Shown here: positions 42,538-52,036 of the stretch, piece after piece
Numbering within the stretch: position 1 is the stretch's first letter
Layout: every line of letters begins with the position of its first letter
Source of the DNA: DASVWZ01 sp036392935
GTDB lineage: Bacteria; Acidobacteriota; Terriglobia; Terriglobales; Acidobacteriaceae
NCBI GenBank assembly: GCA_036392935.1
Contig: DASVWZ010000239.1
Coordinates: 48,868 to 112,867 of the forward strand
Direction: 5' to 3'
Length of the DNA: 64,000 nt
Program-made: the position numbers and the translations under genes
Notes under the pieces: generated by a model
What the model saw: only the letters and a program-made list of their open reading frames with translations
Databases searched by the model: none
Told to the model about the DNA's origin: nothing

Positions 42538-43146
42538 ATGCGTGACTGCAAGCTCAGATGTTTCGCCCTGATCGCCTTCCTGCCGCTGGCGATCATTCCG
42601 CTTCCGCTGTTGTCCCAGCTCTACGCTGAAGATTTGCCCGGAACCGGCCCTCCGCAAATTCCTATCGCCCATCCGCGCCCGCGAAACGGCCCTCCTCCCA
42701 TATCGCGTGGCCGTGCGCGTCCGGTGATGGAAAGCGCTGGCTTGGCCTTCGCCGGAACGGTGCAGTCGGTCGAGCACATTCCCGCCGCGGGCGAAAACCG
42801 CATCAGCACCACGCGCGTAACCTTCCGTGTCGACACGGCGATCCGCGGCGTACGCGCCGGCCAAACCGTGGTCGTCAGCGAATGGGGCGCGTTGTGGTCA
42901 ACCGGCGAGCGCTACGCGAAAGGCGAGCGCGTCTGCCTGCTGTTGTATCCGCCGAGCAAGCTGGGATTGACCAGCCCCGTGCACGGATCGGCTGGACGCT
43001 TTCGCCTGCGCGGCCGCGGACGCGTCGTGGTCCCGCCGGACCGGCGAGAACTGCTCCCGCCCTCGCTGGTTGCGCGGATTGATCCGCAAGGGGAAATCGC
43101 GGTTGAAGATTTTGCCCGGGCGCTGCACGAAAGGAGCGCGCCATGA
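42538..43146 (+). CDS. Hypothetical exported protein coupled to the matrixin-like gene
   Basis: A 202-residue protein with an N-terminal hydrophobic segment (CFALIAFLPLAIIPLPLLSQLYA) that serves as signal peptide, a Pro-rich stretch (about 32-58), then a beta-rich domain (LAFAGTVQSVEHI, TTRVTFRVDTAIRGVRAGQTVVVSEW, GERVCLLLYPPS) of the type found in secreted proteins annotated only as hypothetical. The stop overlaps the start of the next gene (ATGA), so the two are translated together and probably act in the same extracytoplasmic process. I do not recognise a family. Confidence 0.65.
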   Translation: MRDCKLRCFALIAFLPLAIIPLPLLSQLYAEDLPGTGPPQIPIAHPRPRNGPPPISRGRARPVMESAGLAFAGTVQSVEHIPAAGENRISTTRVTFRVDTAIRGVRAGQTVVVSEWGALWSTGERYAKGERVCLLLYPPSKLGLTSPVHGSAGRFRLRGRGRVVVPPDRRELLPPSLVARIDPQGEIAVEDFARALHERSAP

Positions 43147-46100
43147 GGCGTCAGATGCTTGGCCCAGACCGCGTGCTCGCCGACGCCAAGCGGTATCTCA
43201 CGGCGGAGAAGTCGGCCAGCGCCCGCAACTGGGTGAGCCTTGGTTGGCGCGTGGTCTTCTATATATTGGCCGCCGCGCTGGCGTTTCTGGTGCTGCTGCA
43301 GTTAGCCCACGCGGAAAACCCGCGTTATGTTGCCGGGCCGGGATATTTCAACCAGGGTCTGGCCGGAACTCCGCTGACCTGGGCCGGCGGATCGGTAACC
43401 TACTACACCGACCAGGGAAACTTGAGCCCGATCATGCCTGGCCCGAGCGCGGACGCGCTGGTGGCGAACGCCTTCAGCCAATGGAGTTCAATCTCGACAG
43501 TCGCGCTGACGATTACCCACGCCGGTCAACTGGCGGAAGATGTGAATGGAACCAATGTTTATCGGAATTCAAATGGCACGTTGACCGAACCGGCGGATAT
43601 CGAGCCCAGCGCAACCGGAACTCCAGTCGGAGTCGTATACGACTATGACGGCACCGTAACCAATGCCCTGCTCGGGCAAGGTGCGGGAAATCCGGCGGAA
43701 TGCTTTTGGAATGCCTCGTATGGCGGCGTGGACAACTTCGGAGTGACGGCAAATTACCTGCACGCGCTGGTGGTGATCAACGGTGAGTGCTATTTGCAGT
43801 CGTCGCAGCAGACTGACGTTGAATACCGGCTGGTGAGAGTATTGGGCGGCGTGCTGGGATTGGGCTGGTCGCAGGCGAATCTGAATGTCATTACCGGCAA
43901 CCCTCCGCCGACGCCGGAAGACTACGCCGGTTTTCCCGTGATGCACAACATCGATCCGTTCAGTTGCGTGCCCATTACGGTGTGCTATCCCAATCCCTAT
44001 CAACCGGCGATGGATGATGAAGCCTCGTTGTCGCAGTTGTATCCGGCGGCGAGTTTTTCCGCCAATACTGCCGAGATTTACGGGAGCGTTTACTTTGCCA
44101 ACGCCGGCGGCCAAGCCGCGCAGCCGATGCAAGGCGTGAATGTAGTAGCGCGCTGGATCGATCCATCGACTGGCCAAGCCTCACGGCAATATGTTGCAAC
44201 CTCGGTTTCGGGATTTCTGTTCACAGGTAATGCGGGCAACGAAGCCACGGGATTCGACCAGATCAACGGCGAACCGTTCAACCAATGGGGATCAGGCGAT
44301 ACAGCGCAGGAAGGATATTTCGACCTTCCCGGCCTGCAACTCCCCAATGGGCACAGCAGCGGGCAATATCAGTTGACGGTTGAGGCTGTGGATCCGCTCT
44401 GGTCAACCTATGTCGGACCGTATGACGGTCTGCAGGTCGAGCCTTCGGGGTCGTTTCAGCCGATCGTGGTCAACGTCGCGTTGGGTACAAACACGCAGCA
44501 GAACATCGTCATGCAGGATTCCGCGGTGCAGACGCCGAACATCTACGCGCCGACCACTTATCAGTCGCCCGCTGCTGTGCCCGAAGGCGCGGATTGGAAG
44601 GCGAGCTTGAGTCCGTACGGCGATCTCGACTATTTCTGGTTCTCCGGACAGGCGAACCGCAGTCTGGCCGTGCTGGTGACGGCCCTGGATTCGACGGGAA
44701 ATCCGACCGAAAGCAAAGCCCAGCCGGTCATCGGCATGTGGGCGCTTTCCGATCCCGGGCAATCGCCGGCGCCGGCAAACACGCCGTCGGCATTCAACTC
44801 ACAGTTCTTCGGCGTAACCCAGCTCAATGCGCAGTTGCTCTCCACAAACGGCTTTCGCATCGGGATTTCTGACTATCGCGGCGACGGTCGGCCCGATTAT
44901 CTGTACCATGCCCGGATTCTTTACGGCGATCATCTGACGCCATCGCGCATCGGCGTGACTGGCGGCAGCGCTCTCGCCATCGCTGGCCTGGGACTCGAAG
45001 AAAGCACGCAGGTGCAAGTGGGCAGCTCGAATGTGCCGCTGCTTGGGGCATCAGCTCAACAGTTGCTGATAACCGCTCCACCGGCTCCCAATGAACAAGA
45101 TGGCGTCCAAAACGTCACCCTTATCGACCCGCCGACGCAGGCAACTGCAGTAATGACTGGCGCGCTGATTTACGGCGCAGCACCGACCGACTTGCTGACG
45201 CTGCTCTCGGGATCGAATCCCAGCACGCCGGTGGGCGGACAAGCGCCAAATCCCATGGTGGTCGAGGTCACACAGTCGGATGGTGTAACTCCGGTGGCAG
45301 GAGCATCGGTTGTCTTCACATCTTCTCCAGCGGTCGGTTTCGGGGCGTGCTCCGGCGCTACAACATGCACCGTTTACAGTGACGAGAGCGGAATCGCGTC
45401 AACCGCTATGACCGTGCTCTCGGCGGGAGTAATGACAATTACGGCGCAGCTTGCACCCGCGGCCTACAGCGTCCCGCAGCAAGTGCAGACAACGTTATTT
45501 GGTACTGAGTCGTCGCTGGATATTTCATTGCTCAATCCCTATGTGTGGATTGCGCAGGGCGCAAATGCGAACATTACACTCACCGCGCGCGTCTTGTCGG
45601 AGGGTCAGCCGGTCGCGGGCCGCGGCGTAAACTTCTATCTCGATAAAGGCTCGGCCACGCTCAATCCAGCAAGCGCAACCACCAACAGCAACGGCTATGC
45701 CTCGAGCACGGCGCAGATTGCGTCGATGAGCGGAGACGTGCAGGTCAGCGTCTGCGCCGAACCTGGGGACAAACCGTGCCAGACGTTTTACGGAACGGCC
45801 GTCTCGGGTTCGCTGCTGGAATTGCAACCGGTGAGCGGCATTGATCAGATGACGGCTTCGGTCAGCGGTTTTCAGCCGATTGTGGCGCGAGTCACCGACA
45901 CACTCTCCGATCCGGTGCAAGGAGCAACCGTGCTGTTTCAGGCCATCGTGGGACGAACAGCTGACGACGCCCCGATCATCTCCGGAGGTGACAACAACCC
46001 TGGGCATGATCCGCTGGCGATTATTCTAGGTTCCTGGCAGCAATCTGCGGTTTCCGGGGAAGGCGGATTAGTCAGCGTCCCGCCCTCCAGCGCGGGCGTC

Positions 46101-46184
46101 ACCGGAGAAGTGGGCGTTTTAGGGACGGCATCGGCGGGCAGCGCCACTTTGCCCTTCGTTCTGCAGTCCGTTGGTCCACCGTAG
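43143..46184 (+). CDS. Secreted matrixin-like protein with a degenerate zinc site and Ig-like repeats
   Basis: A 1013-residue protein. A basic N-terminus and a hydrophobic segment (VFYILAAALAFLVLLQLAHA, about 37-56) export or anchor it. Residues about 75-310 match the matrixin (M10-like) metalloprotease fold: VTYYTDQGNL, a SQWSSISTV helix, and a segment aligned with the zinc helix. There, HEXXHXXGXXH has become Arg232-Val-Leu-Gly-Gly236-Val-Leu-Gly239-Leu-Gly-Trp242, so the histidines and glutamate are lost. MDDEASLSQLYP corresponds to the end of the catalytic domain. The rest is beta-sandwich repeats, including two Big_1-type domains (about 690-900). It is likely a non-catalytic adhesive or scaffold protein. 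Confidence 0.78.
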   Translation: MRRQMLGPDRVLADAKRYLTAEKSASARNWVSLGWRVVFYILAAALAFLVLLQLAHAENPRYVAGPGYFNQGLAGTPLTWAGGSVTYYTDQGNLSPIMPGPSADALVANAFSQWSSISTVALTITHAGQLAEDVNGTNVYRNSNGTLTEPADIEPSATGTPVGVVYDYDGTVTNALLGQGAGNPAECFWNASYGGVDNFGVTANYLHALVVINGECYLQSSQQTDVEYRLVRVLGGVLGLGWSQANLNVITGNPPPTPEDYAGFPVMHNIDPFSCVPITVCYPNPYQPAMDDEASLSQLYPAASFSANTAEIYGSVYFANAGGQAAQPMQGVNVVARWIDPSTGQASRQYVATSVSGFLFTGNAGNEATGFDQINGEPFNQWGSGDTAQEGYFDLPGLQLPNGHSSGQYQLTVEAVDPLWSTYVGPYDGLQVEPSGSFQPIVVNVALGTNTQQNIVMQDSAVQTPNIYAPTTYQSPAAVPEGADWKASLSPYGDLDYFWFSGQANRSLAVLVTALDSTGNPTESKAQPVIGMWALSDPGQSPAPANTPSAFNSQFFGVTQLNAQLLSTNGFRIGISDYRGDGRPDYLYHARILYGDHLTPSRIGVTGGSALAIAGLGLEESTQVQVGSSNVPLLGASAQQLLITAPPAPNEQDGVQNVTLIDPPTQATAVMTGALIYGAAPTDLLTLLSGSNPSTPVGGQAPNPMVVEVTQSDGVTPVAGASVVFTSSPAVGFGACSGATTCTVYSDESGIASTAMTVLSAGVMTITAQLAPAAYSVPQQVQTTLFGTESSLDISLLNPYVWIAQGANANITLTARVLSEGQPVAGRGVNFYLDKGSATLNPASATTNSNGYASSTAQIASMSGDVQVSVCAEPGDKPCQTFYGTAVSGSLLELQPVSGIDQMTASVSGFQPIVARVTDTLSDPVQGATVLFQAIVGRTADDAPIISGGDNNPGHDPLAIILGSWQQSAVSGEGGLVSVPPSSAGVTGEVGVLGTASAGSATLPFVLQSVGPP

Positions 46185-46206
46185 GGTGCCTGGACCCTAC
46201 AAAGGA

Positions 46207-46236
46207 ACGGCCGGCCCGTGAGCACGAGCCGGCCGT
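46207..46236. terminator. Inverted repeat between convergent genes
   Basis: A perfect nine-base stem (ACGGCCGGC / GCCGGCCGT) with a 12-base loop, between the stops of the matrixin-like and aldehyde dehydrogenase genes. A second seven-base repeat (GTAGGGT / ACCCTAC) lies just to its left. There is no T-run, so a terminator role is likely only by position. Confidence 0.5.
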
Positions 46237-46257
46237 AGCCTCATAACGTTCGCTGTT

Positions 46258-47760
46258 CTACATTTGCGAGCACACAGCCTTCACTTCCGTATACTGCTCG
46301 AGCACTTCGTGTCCCATTTCGCGGCCCCAGCCGGATTGCTTGTATCCTCCGAATGGCAAAGCCGCGTCGAAAATGTTGTAGCAGTTGATCCAGACCGTGC
46401 CGGCGCGGAGCTTCGCCGCGATCTGATGGGCTTTCTTGACATCGCGCGTCCATACACCCGCCGCCAAGCCATAGGCAGAGTTGTTGGCTTTGCGCACCAG
46501 GTCGTCGATGTCACGGAACGGAATTGCCGTAACCACCGGACCAAAAATCTCTTCCTGCACGACCTTCATATTGTCGTGCGTATTTACCAGCACAGTGGGC
46601 TTCACGAAATAGCCCTTATCGCCGTGGCGGCTGCCGCCCGTTACTGCCTTCGCGCCCTCGGACAAACCCGATTCCAGGTAACTGCAGACGCGATTCAGTT
46701 GTTCTTCCGAAACCAGCGGGCCCATGTCCGTATCAGGCTCCATGCCCGCGCCGAGATTGATGTTGGCGGCATTCTGGGCCACGCCGTCGACAACTTTATC
46801 GAAGATCTTCTCCTCCACGTACAGACGCGACCCGGCGCAACAACACTGGCCGTGGTTGAAGAAGATCGCGCTGGTCGATCCTGCAATGGCGGAATCCAGA
46901 TCAACGTCGGCAAAGACCACATTCGGCGACTTGCCTCCGAGCTCGAGTGAAACCTTCTTCAGGTTCCCGGCAGCCGCCTGCACAATCAGCTTGCCGACTT
47001 CGGTTGATCCGGTGAACGCAACCTTATCGACATCAGGGTGCGCTGCAAGAGCCGCCCCGGCAGTTTCGCCATATCCGGGTACGATGTTGACCACACCATC
47101 AGGGATTCCGGCTTCCTGAATCAATTCCCCCAGACGCAGGCACGAAAGCGGCGTCTGCTCGGCCGGTTTCAGAATGACCGTATTGCCGGTCGCCAGCGCC
47201 GGACCCAGCTTCCACGCTGCCATCAGCAACGGGAAATTCCACGGAATGATTTGTCCCACCACTCCGACCGGCTCCCGCAAGGTGTAGGCAAAGTATCTGG
47301 TGTCCGGTGTATATGGAACGGAAAGCGAAATGGTGTTGCCTTCAATCTTCGTCGCCCATCCGGCCATGTAGCGAAACAGATCCACCGCGAGTGGCACGTC
47401 CGCCGCTCGTGCGACTTTGACGGGTTTGCCGTTGTCGAGGGCTTCGAGCGCAGCAAACTCTTCGAGGTTCTCTTCGAGCAGATCTGCCAGCTTCCAGATC
47501 AACCGCCCGCGCTCGGAGACCGTCATGGTCCTCCACGGTCCGTTCTCAAACGCATTCCGTGCGGCGCGCACCGCGCGATCGATATCTTCGCGGTCACCCT
47601 CGGCCACCTGTGCCATCACTTCACCAGTAGCGGGATTGTAAGTAGGGAAAACTTTGCCGGAAGCCGACTCGACCCACTTTCCGTTGATCAGCATTTTATG
47701 TTTTCTGCCGACAAATTCATTGACGTTATCCGTGAGCGTGAACTTAAGAGCGGTTGCCAT
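46258..47760 (-). CDS. NAD(P)-dependent aldehyde dehydrogenase
   Basis: A 500-residue ALDH-superfamily enzyme. Catalytic Cys307 lies in GQCCCAGSR, the general base Glu273 in SLELGGKSPN, Asn175 in PWNFPLLMAAWK, and the Rossmann glycine motif in FTGSTEVGKLI. It is closest in pattern to class 1/2 aldehyde and betaine-aldehyde dehydrogenases. It is divergent from deoC, whose reaction releases acetaldehyde, so oxidation of acetaldehyde to acetate is a plausible role here; substrate specificity cannot be proved from sequence. Starts at ATG 47760 with GGAGG upstream. Confidence 0.92.
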   Translation of the reverse strand: MATALKFTLTDNVNEFVGRKHKMLINGKWVESASGKVFPTYNPATGEVMAQVAEGDREDIDRAVRAARNAFENGPWRTMTVSERGRLIWKLADLLEENLEEFAALEALDNGKPVKVARAADVPLAVDLFRYMAGWATKIEGNTISLSVPYTPDTRYFAYTLREPVGVVGQIIPWNFPLLMAAWKLGPALATGNTVILKPAEQTPLSCLRLGELIQEAGIPDGVVNIVPGYGETAGAALAAHPDVDKVAFTGSTEVGKLIVQAAAGNLKKVSLELGGKSPNVVFADVDLDSAIAGSTSAIFFNHGQCCCAGSRLYVEEKIFDKVVDGVAQNAANINLGAGMEPDTDMGPLVSEEQLNRVCSYLESGLSEGAKAVTGGSRHGDKGYFVKPTVLVNTHDNMKVVQEEIFGPVVTAIPFRDIDDLVRKANNSAYGLAAGVWTRDVKKAHQIAAKLRAGTVWINCYNIFDAALPFGGYKQSGWGREMGHEVLEQYTEVKAVCSQM

Positions 47761-47963
47761 GGTTCCTCCAGTTTTGGTTCAGGAGCGTAAAACTCCGTTG
47801 CATGGACGATATTTTGAGTCGGGCGATGCGCTGGTCCGCGCCATGCCTCAGCGGATGAATTGTACTCCAAATTAAGGATCACGGAGCACGGTAAAGCATC
47901 GATTTTGACGGATCGCCGAACGCCATCCGCCGTGGCCTGCGCCAGCTGTAATATGCTTACTTG

Positions 47964-48662
47964 ATGGTTTCTCCTGACCGCTCGCCAATACGCCCGCTCA
48001 CCGCCGAAACCCTGGCCGCCACGATCGATCACACCAACCTGCGTCCTGAAGCGACGCGCGATCAGATCATTCAACTGTGCCAGCAGGCGACGCAATTTGG
48101 ATTCGCCGCGGTGTGCGTCAATCCGTCTTATGTCCCGCTGGCGGCGACTCAACTAGCGAACAGCCGAGTCAAAGTTGCGACTGTCATCGGATTCCCGTTG
48201 GGAGCCACGCTGGCCGAGGCAAAGGCTTTTGAGGCAAAAGAATCCATCCGTCTGGGCGCGCGGGAAATCGACATGGTACTGAATGTTGGCGCGCTCAAGT
48301 CCGGCGACCACGCAGCCGTTCTCGCGGATATTCGCCGCGTCGCCGACGCCACTCACACAGGCGGCGCGATCCTGAAAGTGATTTTGGAAACCGTCTTTCT
48401 CACGGACGATGAAAAACGGGTAGCTTGCGAACTCGCAGTCCAGGCTGGAGCCGATTTCGTAAAAACTTCGACCGGATTTCTTGGTGGCGGCGCAACGGTC
48501 GGAGATATCAAACTGATGCGCGGCGCGGTCGGCCCGCAAATCGGCGTGAAAGCCTCGGGCGGCGTTCGTACCTTAGCAGATGCCACTGCCATGATCGAAG
48601 CCGGCGCCAACCGCATCGGCACCAGCAGCGGCATAGCGATCATTCAAGGGCTTAAGTCATAA
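47964..48662 (+). CDS. deoC: Deoxyribose-phosphate aldolase
   Basis: A 232-residue class I aldolase splitting 2-deoxyribose-5-phosphate to glyceraldehyde-3-phosphate and acetaldehyde. The Schiff-base lysine is Lys167 (DFVKTSTGF); Asp103 (REIDMVLNVG) and Lys196 (GVKASGGVRT) complete the relay. The opening IDHTNLRPEAT is conserved. ATG 47964 is used; a TTG directly before it would add one residue. It faces the nupC-deoA-cdd genes convergently (six-base overlap with nupC) and is divergent from the aldehyde dehydrogenase, so the whole deoxynucleoside block is compact. Confidence 0.95.
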   Translation: MVSPDRSPIRPLTAETLAATIDHTNLRPEATRDQIIQLCQQATQFGFAAVCVNPSYVPLAATQLANSRVKVATVIGFPLGATLAEAKAFEAKESIRLGAREIDMVLNVGALKSGDHAAVLADIRRVADATHTGGAILKVILETVFLTDDEKRVACELAVQAGADFVKTSTGFLGGGATVGDIKLMRGAVGPQIGVKASGGVRTLADATAMIEAGANRIGTSSGIAIIQGLKS

Positions 48663-49901
48663 CAGCATGCCGGCGATGGAAGCCGACATAAGATTAGCCA
48701 TGGTCCCGGCCAGCATGGCGCGCACACCCAGGCGAGCCAATTCTCCCCTTTTATTAGGCGCCAGTGCGCCGATGCCGCCGATCTGAATGCCGATCGAGCT
48801 CAAATTCGCAAATCCGCACAATGCGAATGTCGCAATGGTGAACGATCGCGGATCGAGCGTAGCCTGCTGCGGACCTAACATGGAAAAGGCGACGACTTCA
48901 TTCAGCACCATACGGGTTCCCAGCAAATTGCCAATCGCCAGGCAGTCGTGCCACGGAACGCCGATCACCCACGCGACCGGAGCGAACAGCGTCCCGAGAA
49001 TCTGTTGCAAACTAGTGGGAAACCACGCAAACCCAACTCGCGCCAGATAATTGTGAATTCCGCCGAGCAGTCCGTTCATCAGCGCAATCAGCGCCAGAAA
49101 TGAAATCAGCATGGCCGCAATGTTCAACGCGAGATACAAACCGTCTGTGGTTCCGCGAGCGACGGCGCCAATCAGGTTCTCCTGCTTTTCTTTTTCAGTC
49201 TCCTCGGCGCTCATCACTACTTTTCCTGCAGTCTTTGGAACTTCAGTTTCGGGCACGAGCATTTTTGCCATCAGAATCGTACCCGGCGCAGTCATGATCA
49301 CAGCGCTGAGCAAATGTTTAGGATCGATGCCAAAGGCAATGTATGCCGCCATGATTCCACCCGAGACGTGCGCCATGCCGCTGGTCATTACGGTCATCAA
49401 TTCGGAGCGGGTCATGTCAGGCAGAAACGGGCGGATGGTCAGCGGCGCCTCCGTTTGCCCCATAAAAATGCTGGCGGCGACGTTCAGCGATTCCGCGCCG
49501 CTCGCACCCATCAGGCGCGTCATTACTTTGGCCGCCTGGCGCACGATGAACTGCATGACGCCGTAGTGATAAAGCACCGCAAAAAAAGCCGCGATAAAAA
49601 TGACCGTGGGCAAAACCTGGAAGGCGAAGTCGAACCCAAAGCGCGAAGCTTTTTGACCCAGGTCTCCAAAAACAAATTGCGATCCCACAAAAGAATAGGC
49701 AAGCAGCCGATTGACCGCGTCGCCCGCTTTCTGAAATAGCGCGCGGCCAAGGTCAACTTTCAACACGAAAATGGCGAACGCGATCTGCAGCCCCAGGCCC
49801 CAGGCGACCGTCTTCCCGCGGATCGCGCGGCGATTCGTAGAAAACGCGTACGCCAGGCCCAGCATGGTCAGCAAGCCCAGAATCCCGGTGAATTTGCCCA
49901 T
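48657..49901 (-). CDS. nupC: Concentrative nucleoside transporter (NupC family)
   Basis: A 414-residue membrane protein with about ten hydrophobic segments. The CNT family pattern is clear: VFGDLGQKASRFGFDFAFQVLPTVIF, SIFMGQTEAPLTIRPFL (GQTEAPL is the nucleoside/cation site), SGMAHVSGGIMAAYIAFG, and NEVVAFSML with CGFANLSSIGIQIGG near the end (the second substrate motif). It imports nucleosides with H+ or Na+. It is followed on the same strand, upstream, by deoA and cdd, forming the uptake step of the salvage pathway. Confidence 0.93.
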   Translation of the reverse strand: MGKFTGILGLLTMLGLAYAFSTNRRAIRGKTVAWGLGLQIAFAIFVLKVDLGRALFQKAGDAVNRLLAYSFVGSQFVFGDLGQKASRFGFDFAFQVLPTVIFIAAFFAVLYHYGVMQFIVRQAAKVMTRLMGASGAESLNVAASIFMGQTEAPLTIRPFLPDMTRSELMTVMTSGMAHVSGGIMAAYIAFGIDPKHLLSAVIMTAPGTILMAKMLVPETEVPKTAGKVVMSAEETEKEKQENLIGAVARGTTDGLYLALNIAAMLISFLALIALMNGLLGGIHNYLARVGFAWFPTSLQQILGTLFAPVAWVIGVPWHDCLAIGNLLGTRMVLNEVVAFSMLGPQQATLDPRSFTIATFALCGFANLSSIGIQIGGIGALAPNKRGELARLGVRAMLAGTMANLMSASIAGMLL

Positions 49902-49921
49902 TCTTTGCGCCCTCGCGCGGT

Positions 49922-51274
49922 TTATTTTTTCGACGAATGATGATGGATCACTTTTCGTATCAGCGGCTTCTTCTCCCTCGGGGGTGCGTCAGCGATCTGA
50001 TAACTGTCCAGGATCAACTGCTGCGCCCGCTGCGCGCGCGCTTCCGAATTGTAATGGAGTGTGACCAGTGGCTCGCCGATCTGCACCCGATCATGCAGTT
50101 TCTTGTGGACGATGTAGCCGACCGCGTGGTCAATAGTGTCTTCTTTTTTCTCGCGGCCTCCGCCGAGAATCACGCATGCTGTCCCCATCTGTTCCGTATT
50201 AATTGCAGTCACATAACCGGAGCGCGGGCTGGCGACTTCCATCGTATGCTGAGAGTGAGGAAGACGCTCTGGATGGTCGACCACGCTGGCGTCGCCTCCT
50301 TGCAGCGTAATCATCTGGCGAAAGATCTCGAGCGCATGGCCCGACTTGATTTCGCGTTCCGCCCTTGCTCTTCCCTGCTCTACGTCAGCGGCTTCGGCGC
50401 CCGTGTGGAACATCCAGCCGGCCAGCTCCAATGAAAGTTCGCGTAAATCTTCAGGCCCGAGACCGCGCAACACGTCAATGCACTCGGCGACTTCCAATGC
50501 ATTGCCTACGGAGCGGCCGAGCGGTTCATCCATGTTGGTGATCAGTGCGATCACCTGCTTGCCCATGCGATGGCCGGTCTCGACCATCAACTCGGCCAGA
50601 TGGATGGCTTCCGCCTCGCTTTTCATGAACGCGCCGCTTCCGGTTTTCACGTCGAGTATGAGCGCATCGATCCCTTCAGCCAGTTTCTTGCTCATGATGG
50701 AAGCGCAGATCAGGTGCGGGCTTTCGACCGTGCCGGTCACATCCCGCAGGGAGTAAAACTTTTTATCCGCGGGCGCGATCTCTTCGGTCTGCCCGATCAT
50801 GGCGCAACCCACTTCGTGCAGCACGGCGTGAAACTGCCCTGCGGTCAAATTCACGTTGAAACCCGGGATGGATTCCAGCTTGTCCAATGTGCCGCCGGTG
50901 TGGCCGAGGCCGCGGCCGCTCACCATCGGCACGGCGATGCCGCCCGCCGCAACCAGTGGTGCAAGGACTAACGACGTTTTGTCGCCCACGCCTCCAGTGG
51001 AGTGTTTGTCGACTTTTTTCTTCGGAATCGCCGACAGATCCATGGTCGTGCCCGAGCGCAGCATCGCATCCGTCAGATGGGCCGTCTCGGCGTGACTGAG
51101 GCCGCGCAAAACCGACGCCATGAGCCACGCAGCAGCCTGGTAGTCCGGCACTTCCCCGCGGGTGTGACCATGCACCACCGCCTCAATCTCCTCACGCGTC
51201 AGTTCGTGGCCATCGCGCTTTTTGCGGATGACGTCCAGCACACGAATGTGTTTGTGCGCGTTGTGCGTGGTCAT
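49922..51274 (-). CDS. deoA: Thymidine / pyrimidine-nucleoside phosphorylase
   Basis: A 450-residue phosphorylase that releases the base and (deoxy)ribose-1-phosphate. Family blocks: LTREEIEAVVHGHTRGEVPDYQAAAWLMA at the N-terminus, DKHSTGGVGDKTSLVLAPLVAAGG (phosphate-binding, about 85-108), and MSKKLAEGIDALILDVKTGSGAFM. The length exceeds the usual 435-440 by a basic tail. Whether it is strictly thymidine-specific or a general pyrimidine-nucleoside phosphorylase (pdp) is not readable. Its start overlaps the stop of cdd (ATGA). Confidence 0.94.
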   Translation of the reverse strand: MTTHNAHKHIRVLDVIRKKRDGHELTREEIEAVVHGHTRGEVPDYQAAAWLMASVLRGLSHAETAHLTDAMLRSGTTMDLSAIPKKKVDKHSTGGVGDKTSLVLAPLVAAGGIAVPMVSGRGLGHTGGTLDKLESIPGFNVNLTAGQFHAVLHEVGCAMIGQTEEIAPADKKFYSLRDVTGTVESPHLICASIMSKKLAEGIDALILDVKTGSGAFMKSEAEAIHLAELMVETGHRMGKQVIALITNMDEPLGRSVGNALEVAECIDVLRGLGPEDLRELSLELAGWMFHTGAEAADVEQGRARAEREIKSGHALEIFRQMITLQGGDASVVDHPERLPHSQHTMEVASPRSGYVTAINTEQMGTACVILGGGREKKEDTIDHAVGYIVHKKLHDRVQIGEPLVTLHYNSEARAQRAQQLILDSYQIADAPPREKKPLIRKVIHHHSSKK

Positions 51275-51681
51275 GTCAGGCGAAAACCGTGGGGCAAAAG
51301 GTCGGTGATTGGTTCACGCGTCCAACCGGACGCGGACTTGAAGATAACTGTCGCCTCCGGCCCGAATTCGTAGATCACCTGGCGGCATGCGCCGCAGGGA
51401 GAGCAAACTGCCTCATCGGCATTAAGGACAAGAATCGCGCGAATCCGCATCTCCGGACCAAACTTCGTAACCGCCGAAAAAATTGCCGTTCGCTCGGCGC
51501 AGTTGGTGAGTCCATAAGATGCGTTTTCAACGTTGCAGCCGGAGACGATCTCCCCGCTTTCGGTGAGCAAGGCCGCGCCTACATGAAATTTCGAGTAACG
51601 CGCGGCAGCGTTGCCGGCAGCGGCGCGCGCGGCTTGCATCAAGCGATCTTCTATTGCCGGGTCGGGTGTCTGTGCACTCAT
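51271..51681 (-). CDS. cdd: Cytidine deaminase
   Basis: A 136-residue tetramer-type cytidine/deoxycytidine deaminase. Zinc is held by Cys61 (NCAERTAIF, with catalytic Glu63), Cys96 and Cys99 (SPCGACRQ). GCNVENASYG is the substrate loop. ATG 51681 gives the usual family length; a TTG twelve codons upstream (51717) would add a tail with no family match. It is the first gene of the cdd-deoA-nupC run and feeds (deoxy)uridine to DeoA. Confidence 0.94.
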   Translation of the reverse strand: MSAQTPDPAIEDRLMQAARAAAGNAAARYSKFHVGAALLTESGEIVSGCNVENASYGLTNCAERTAIFSAVTKFGPEMRIRAILVLNADEAVCSPCGACRQVIYEFGPEATVIFKSASGWTREPITDLLPHGFRLT

Positions 51682-51766
51682 GCGCGGACCGCTCAACTGG
51701 TCGAAAAACCATTTCAAGGGAACACTAGAGACTAATGGAGCGCAGGCAGAAAAACAAAGGGCAGGA

Positions 51767-51961
51767 TTAGCGCGCCGGTTTCGACTTCCGCGCCGCTTCG
51801 TCGCTTTTCAGCCAAGTCTGAATGGCGATGCCGCATGCCATGGCGAGCAGGGTTGTGGCCAGCAGCGGATGGGCCGGCCAAATCTTTGCCGCCAGACCGA
51901 AATTCCAAAATCCGATCGAGGCAACAAACGACACTACCAGTGTTATGAGGAAAACTCGCAT
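51767..51961 (-). CDS. Small two-helix membrane protein
   Basis: A 64-residue protein: MRVFLITLVVSFVASIGFW and LLATTLLAMACGIAIQTWL are membrane segments joined by a short polar loop, with a charged tail (KSDEAARKSKPAR). The start at 51961 makes the signal-like N-terminus begin with a basic residue; the frame is open to 51982. It lies upstream of cdd on the same strand with an 85-bp gap. No family recognised. Confidence 0.55.
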   Translation of the reverse strand: MRVFLITLVVSFVASIGFWNFGLAAKIWPAHPLLATTLLAMACGIAIQTWLKSDEAARKSKPAR

Positions 51962-52036
51962 AGCATCGGCTCCAACATACAAATGTACGCCGGAGTCATG
52001 CGGAAAGTTCCGGGTTTTTCCTGGACGGCCGCCCGC

